Assembly (NCBI GenBank): GCA_023818555.1
Contig: JAMWCG010000019.1
Span: 1 to 10,228, forward strand
Direction: 5' to 3'
Length of the DNA stretch: 10,228 nt
Origin: Candidatus Omnitrophota bacterium
GTDB lineage: Bacteria > Omnitrophota > Gorgyraeia > DTHP01
In this document: in pieces, positions 7,396 to 10,228 of the stretch
Layout of the letters: each line of letters begins with the position of its first letter
Numbering within the stretch: the first letter of the stretch is position 1
Made by a program: the position numbers and the translations under genes
The notes under the pieces: model-generated
Told to the model about the DNA's origin: nothing
Seen by the model: only the letters and a program-made list of their open reading frames with translations
The model's database searches: none

Positions 7396-7879
7396 TGCCT
7401 TCTGGAGAAAGAGTTTTTATTTTCTGCAAAGCGATAATCGTCGCTTTGGCGATATTCATGGCATTTTTTGAACCGAGCGATTTAGCCAGGATATCTTTAA
7501 TCCCCGCCAATTCGCAAATTGGTCTTACCGAACTTCCCGCAATTATTCCTGTTCCCGGACCAGCCGGTTTAAGTAAAACATCTGCTGCCCCAAAATGACC
7601 ATATACCTCATGAGGGATAGTCCCTCCTTTGAGAAGGACAGGAAAAATATTTTTATGGGCACTATTTATCGCCTTGCGGATAGCATCGGCAACTTCATTT
7701 GCTTTACCAAACCCCACCCCTACTTTTCCTTTCCCATTTCCTACTACTACCAGAGCACTAAAAGAGAGCTTCTTCCCTCCCTTATGTACCTTGGCTACCC
7801 GGTTTATTTTTATTACTCTCTCCTGAAACTCCGGCTCCGGTGTATCTATTTTCTTCTCCATTATCTCTTTTGTATCCAT
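7382..7879 (-). CDS. rpsE: 30S ribosomal protein uS5
   Basis: uS5 lies at the mRNA entry side of the 30S subunit and affects decoding accuracy. The 165 residues fit the family. The N-terminal double-stranded-RNA-binding-like fold starts at [20 protein letters not shown] (16-35) and continues [20 protein letters not shown] (37-56) and [14 protein letters not shown]. The C-terminal domain contains [20 protein letters not shown] and [13 protein letters not shown], both typical. The ATG at 7879 follows the rplR stop by 2 bases; an in-frame ATG at Met7 is a less likely alternative. AAAGGAGG lies about 15 bases upstream, within the end of rplR, rather far for an ideal site. The 3' end overlaps rplO by 14 bases, leaving no room for rpmD. 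Confidence 0.98.
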   Translation of the reverse strand: MDTKEIMEKKIDTPEPEFQERVIKINRVAKVHKGGKKLSFSALVVVGNGKGKVGVGFGKANEVADAIRKAINSAHKNIFPVLLKGGTIPHEVYGHFGAADVLLKPAGPGTGIIAGSSVRPICELAGIKDILAKSLGSKNAMNIAKATIIALQKIKTLSPEGNENS

Positions 7880-7881
7880 CT

Positions 7882-8241
7882 CTAAAATGCAATTCCTCCT
7901 TTTCTCACCGCTTCGGCAAAAGCCTTTACTCTCCCATGATAAAGATACCCTCCCCGGTCAAAAACGACTTTGGTAATCCCTTTTTCTTTTGCCTTTTCCG
8001 CAAAGACCTCTCCTAATTTCTCTGCCCCTTTTATGCTCCCGCCTTTGAGCGAATGGGCAAGGAAATTTTTACTCAGTGTAGAAACTCCCAAAATAACCCG
8101 CTGATGTATATCATCTACTGCTTGGGCAATGAGGTTTTTATGGCTCCGATGGACAACCAATCTGGGTCTCTCGGGGGTCCCAAAGACTTTTTTGCGTATC
8201 CGTTTATGCCTCCTTAATCTTTTTAACTCCTTCTCTTCCAT
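7882..8241 (-). CDS. rplR: 50S ribosomal protein uL18
   Basis: uL18 binds 5S rRNA and, with uL5, docks it in the central protuberance. The 119 residues match the bacterial family. The basic N-terminus [18 protein letters not shown] leads into [20 protein letters not shown] (21-40), a clear L18 signature. The end reads [20 protein letters not shown] followed by VRKGGIAF. The start codon is an ATG preceded only by GTGAG, a weak ribosome binding site. A 53-base gap separates it from rplF, one of the two largest spacers in the window, and contains the palindrome and repeats listed separately. Confidence 0.98.
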   Translation of the reverse strand: MEEKELKRLRRHKRIRKKVFGTPERPRLVVHRSHKNLIAQAVDDIHQRVILGVSTLSKNFLAHSLKGGSIKGAEKLGEVFAEKAKEKGITKVVFDRGGYLYHGRVKAFAEAVRKGGIAF

Positions 8242-8254
8242 CTCACAAATATTT

Positions 8255-8285
8255 ACGAATTTAATACGCCTATAGGCACGAATTT
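8255..8285. repeat. Perfect 10-base palindrome flanked by 8-base direct repeats
   Basis: On the plus strand ACGAATTT occurs at 8255-8262 and again at 8278-8285. Between them lies the perfect palindrome GCCTATAGGC (8268-8277), directly abutting the second repeat. The element falls in the 53-base rplF-rplR spacer. There is no poly-T run on the transcript strand, so it does not look like a terminator. A protein-binding site, a processing site or chance are all possible. Confidence 0.4.
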
Positions 8286-8294
8286 TTTCTCTGC

Positions 8295-8831
8295 TTATGC
8301 CACGGCCTTTCCAGCTTTCTTGCGCACATACTCTCCTACATACCTTATCCCTTTGCCTTTATAAGGCTCGGGCTTGAAAATAGCTCTTATCTCCGCAGAA
8401 ACCTCCCCTACCTTCTGTTTATCTATACCCTTCACAATTATCTGAGTAGGTTTGGGAGTTTCAATAGTTATCCCTTCAGGAATGGGAAAATTCACAGGAT
8501 GAGAAAAACCCAAATACAAAACCAGGTTCTTTCCGCTTACCTGTGCCCGATAACCAATACCAACGATTTCCAGTTCCTTACTAAATCCCTCTCTCAGCCC
8601 TTTAATGATATTCACTATCTCTGACCTGGCTAAACCATGCCAAGCTTTAATCTGCTTCTCTTCCGAAGCCCGGGTGAGAAAGAGTTTATCTTCTTTTAAT
8701 ACCGCTTTTATTCCCGCCGGGAGAAAATAATTCCTTTTACCTTTCGGACCCTCTACAATAACTTCATTCTGGTTGAGCAGAATCTTTATATCCTGAGGAA
8801 TTGAAATCGGTCGTTTACCTAACTTAGACAT
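8295..8831 (-). CDS. rplF: 50S ribosomal protein uL6
   Basis: uL6 lies near the factor-binding site of the large subunit and contacts the sarcin-ricin region. From the ATG at 8831 the protein has 178 residues, the normal length. It starts MSKLGKRPISIPQDI like most L6 proteins, shows two tandem L6 folds and ends with the family signature PEPYKGKGIRYVGEYVRKKA. The open frame can be extended 5 codons to a TTG at 8846, but that codon lies inside rpsH and has no family support. The ATG has a GGGAGG just before it and matches the conserved N-terminus. It begins 8 bases after the rpsH stop. Confidence 0.97.
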   Translation of the reverse strand: MSKLGKRPISIPQDIKILLNQNEVIVEGPKGKRNYFLPAGIKAVLKEDKLFLTRASEEKQIKAWHGLARSEIVNIIKGLREGFSKELEIVGIGYRAQVSGKNLVLYLGFSHPVNFPIPEGITIETPKPTQIIVKGIDKQKVGEVSAEIRAIFKPEPYKGKGIRYVGEYVRKKAGKAVA

Positions 8832-8834
8832 ATC

Positions 8835-8840
8835 CCTCCC
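8835..8840 (-). promoter_or_regulatory. Ribosome binding site of rplF
   Basis: The minus strand reads GGGAGG, 3 bases before the ATG at 8831 and touching the rpsH stop codon. It supports the ATG over the TTG five codons upstream, although the spacing is shorter than ideal. Confidence 0.65.
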
Positions 8841-9235
8841 TACCAAACCTTACAAATATATTCTCCGCCTAATTTCCGCTTCTTCGCTTCTCGGTCGGTG
8901 AGAATCCCTTGGGGAGTAGAGATGATGGCTATACCGTAACCACTCAGCACTTTTATCTTATCGTCTTTCTTTACATAAACCCTTCTCCCTGGTGTGGAAA
9001 CCGGTTGAATATCTGTAAGGACACATTTCTTGTCAGGAGTATATCTTAGATAGATACGAATAATCCCCTGCTTCCCATCATCAATCTCACGATAATCTCT
9101 GAGATAACCTTCTTGTTTAAGAATTTTCACAATGGCTAAGATGAGTTTGGATTTTTTTACATCTACACTTTCCTTACCCACTCTTACGGCATTTCTTATG
9201 ACCGTAAATACCTCTGACCTAAGGTCCCTGGACAT
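8840..9235 (-). CDS. rpsH: 30S ribosomal protein uS8
   Basis: uS8 is a primary binder of 16S rRNA helix 21 in the platform. In E. coli it also represses the spc operon by binding mRNA near the start of rplE; I could not recognise such a site by eye here. The 131 residues are the usual length. The N-terminal half starts MSRDLRSEVFTVIRNAVRVG, and the C-terminal half carries the signature STPQGILTDREAKKRKLGGE (about 106-125) and ends YICKVW. A GGGAAGGGAG purine tract stands shortly before the ATG. It follows rpsN by 47 bases, a gap holding only a hypothetical 8-codon frame and no recognisable element. Confidence 0.98.
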   Translation of the reverse strand: MSRDLRSEVFTVIRNAVRVGKESVDVKKSKLILAIVKILKQEGYLRDYREIDDGKQGIIRIYLRYTPDKKCVLTDIQPVSTPGRRVYVKKDDKIKVLSGYGIAIISTPQGILTDREAKKRKLGGEYICKVW

Positions 9236-9282
9236 CTCAACTCCCTTCCCTATTCGCTACCATCTTCTCTCCACCGGAAGGT

Positions 9283-9468
9283 TCACCAGCTTGCCTTCTT
9301 TACTCCCGTGATTTCTCCCCGTGAAGCGAGTTCCCGGAAGCAGATTCTACAGAGCCCGAAATCTCTTAAATAACCCCTTACCCTCCCACAGAGTTGACAA
9401 CGATTGTATCTCCTTACCTTAAAACGCGGAGTCCGTTTCTGTTTAATAATTAAAGCTTTTCTAGCCAT
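9283..9468 (-). CDS. rpsN: 30S ribosomal protein uS14, zinc-binding type (61 residues)
   Basis: uS14 sits in the head of the small subunit close to uS3 and uS10. This is the short, type Z form: 61 residues with a zinc ribbon Cys24, Cys27, Cys40, Cys43 (CQLC and CRIC). The long zinc-free form of E. coli has about 101 residues and lacks these cysteines. The sequence ends [11 protein letters not shown], the invariant family ending. It begins 7 bases after rplE. The gene is too basic and too well conserved to be mistaken for anything else. Confidence 0.98.
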   Translation of the reverse strand: MARKALIIKQKRTPRFKVRRYNRCQLCGRVRGYLRDFGLCRICFRELASRGEITGVKKASW

Positions 9469-9475
9469 CTTTAAC

Positions 9476-10036
9476 CTATTCCGTCTCCCGAAAAGGCATG
9501 CCTAAGTGTTTCAGTAAAAGAAAACTTTCCCGTCTATCTTTTGCCTTTACGACAATAGTGATATCCATACCTAAGATATGTTGAACCTTATCATATTCTA
9601 TTTCCGGAAAAACTGTATATTCATTGATTCCTAAACTGTAATTGCCATTTTCATCAAACCCATGAGGAGATAATCCACGAAAATCACGGATGCGGGGCAA
9701 GGCAACATTAATAAAACGGTCTAAGAATTCATACATCCTTTCTCTCCTTAAGGTTACTTTGCAACCTACTGGGTCACCCTTTTTAATTTTAAAATTAGAA
9801 ATGGACTTACGCGCTCGTGTCATCACCGGTTTCTGGCCCGAAATCAAAGCCAGTGACTGCATCGCTTCCTCAATCACTTTTATATCGTGTGCTCCTTCCC
9901 CCACCCCCATATTAATCACCACTTTTTCCAAACGAGGAACCTGGAGCGGGTTTTTATAGCCAAGTTCTTCCTTCAAAGCAGGGACGATTTCTTTTTTATA
10001 TTTTTCCAAGAGCCTTGCCACCATTTTCTGCTCCAT
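9476..10036 (-). CDS. rplE: 50S ribosomal protein uL5
   Basis: uL5 binds 5S rRNA in the central protuberance and contacts the P-site tRNA and uS13 in the head of the 30S subunit. The 186 residues are slightly longer than the usual 178-180. Signatures are [16 protein letters not shown] (about 36-51), [20 protein letters not shown] (about 74-93), and the C-terminal [20 protein letters not shown] followed by [15 protein letters not shown]. The start chosen is the ATG at 10036; Met5 is an alternative. It follows rplX by only 3 bases. Confidence 0.97.
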   Translation of the reverse strand: MEQKMVARLLEKYKKEIVPALKEELGYKNPLQVPRLEKVVINMGVGEGAHDIKVIEEAMQSLALISGQKPVMTRARKSISNFKIKKGDPVGCKVTLRRERMYEFLDRFINVALPRIRDFRGLSPHGFDENGNYSLGINEYTVFPEIEYDKVQHILGMDITIVVKAKDRRESFLLLKHLGMPFRETE

Positions 10037-10039
10037 ATT

Positions 10040-10228
10040 TTAAATTATTTCTTTACATTTCTTACAATATCTTGCCTTAGAACCATCTTTGAGGAGAGTA
10101 AACCCCACCCGGGTAGGACGCTCACAATGGGGACAGAAAAGCATCAACTTACAGAGCCTTATCGGTGCTTCTTTTTCAATTATTCCCCCGGGAAGTTCAG
10201 CGGACCTTCTGCGCATATGGCGTTTAAC
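10040..10228 (-). CDS. rplX: 50S ribosomal protein uL24, C-terminal part (62 residues), with zinc-ribbon cysteines
   Basis: uL24 is an early assembly protein beside the exit tunnel. Only the C-terminal part lies in the window; the N-terminal KOW motif is beyond the edge. The frame is open to the boundary. The fragment reads VKRHMRRRSAELPGGIIEKE, followed by APIRLCKLMLFCPHC and PTRVGFTLLKDG, then YCKKCKEII at the end. The PGGIIEKEAPI block is the family hallmark. Two CxxC pairs (fragment residues 32/35 and 55/58) form a likely zinc ribbon, seen in the cysteine-containing branch of bacterial L24 and absent from E. coli L24. It precedes rplE as in almost all spc operons. Confidence 0.96.
   Translation of the reverse strand, partial: VKRHMRRRSAELPGGIIEKEAPIRLCKLMLFCPHCERPTRVGFTLLKDGSKARYCKKCKEII

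Noticed and set aside
8832..8846. TTG start five codons upstream for rplF
   Set aside because: It lies within the end of rpsH, and the family start MSKLGKRPI-like sequence begins at the ATG at 8831.
9236..9282. A tiny frame of eight codons (MVANREGS) between rpsN and rpsH
   Set aside because: Too short, no resemblance to any known peptide, and it can occur by chance in a purine-rich leader.
1..10228. tRNA or rRNA genes, CRISPR arrays, insertion sequences or phage genes
   Set aside because: Nearly all of the sequence is accounted for by tightly packed minus-strand coding genes; no repeats, inverted ends or transposase-like products were seen.

Overview
The window is a single-direction ribosomal-protein gene cluster of a bacterium. 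Every gene I can support lies on the minus strand, so transcription runs from the high-coordinate end toward position 1. In transcription order the genes are rplX (3' part only), rplE, rpsN, rpsH, rplF, rplR, rpsE, rplO, secY, adk, map, infA, rpmJ, rpsM, rpsK, rpsD, rpoA, rplQ and leuC (5' part only). This is the classical spc block joined directly to the alpha block. The largest gap between genes is about 54 bases, several genes overlap, and I see no strong intrinsic terminator. The whole stretch therefore looks like one long transcript continuing past both edges.

The gene order, bacterial-type infA, rpmJ, rpoA and rplQ, and a bacterial ten-segment SecY show that this is a bacterium. The adk-map-infA-rpmJ arrangement resembles Firmicutes and many deep-branching or candidate phyla. 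rpsD sits between rpsK and rpoA. rpmD (uL30), normally between rpsE and rplO, is absent: those two genes overlap by 14 bases. L30 loss is known in several lineages, including cyanobacteria and chlamydia/planctomycete relatives. With the archaeal-type LeuC and the unusual bL17 tail, an uncultured lineage (for example a PVC or Omnitrophota-like group) is plausible, but this is only a guess and cannot be settled by eye.

Functionally, the upstream half (10228 to 6949) encodes large- and small-subunit ribosomal proteins. The middle encodes the protein-export channel (secY), an energy-homeostasis kinase (adk), N-terminal methionine removal (map), translation initiation (infA) and the tiny bL36. The downstream part encodes uS13, uS11, uS4, the RNA polymerase alpha subunit and bL17. 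The last gene, starting 3 bases after rplQ, encodes the large subunit of an archaeal-type 3-isopropylmalate dehydratase/homoaconitase, which ties an amino-acid biosynthesis gene to the translation operon.

Most of the window is ordinary, well-conserved housekeeping sequence. The features worth a second look are a low-complexity tail of about 94 residues on bL17, the leuC coupling, the missing rpmD, a 44-base adk/map overlap made by an extended Adk C-terminus, and a small palindrome flanked by direct repeats between rplF and rplR. I found no convincing new biological system, RNA gene, mobile element or CRISPR array.
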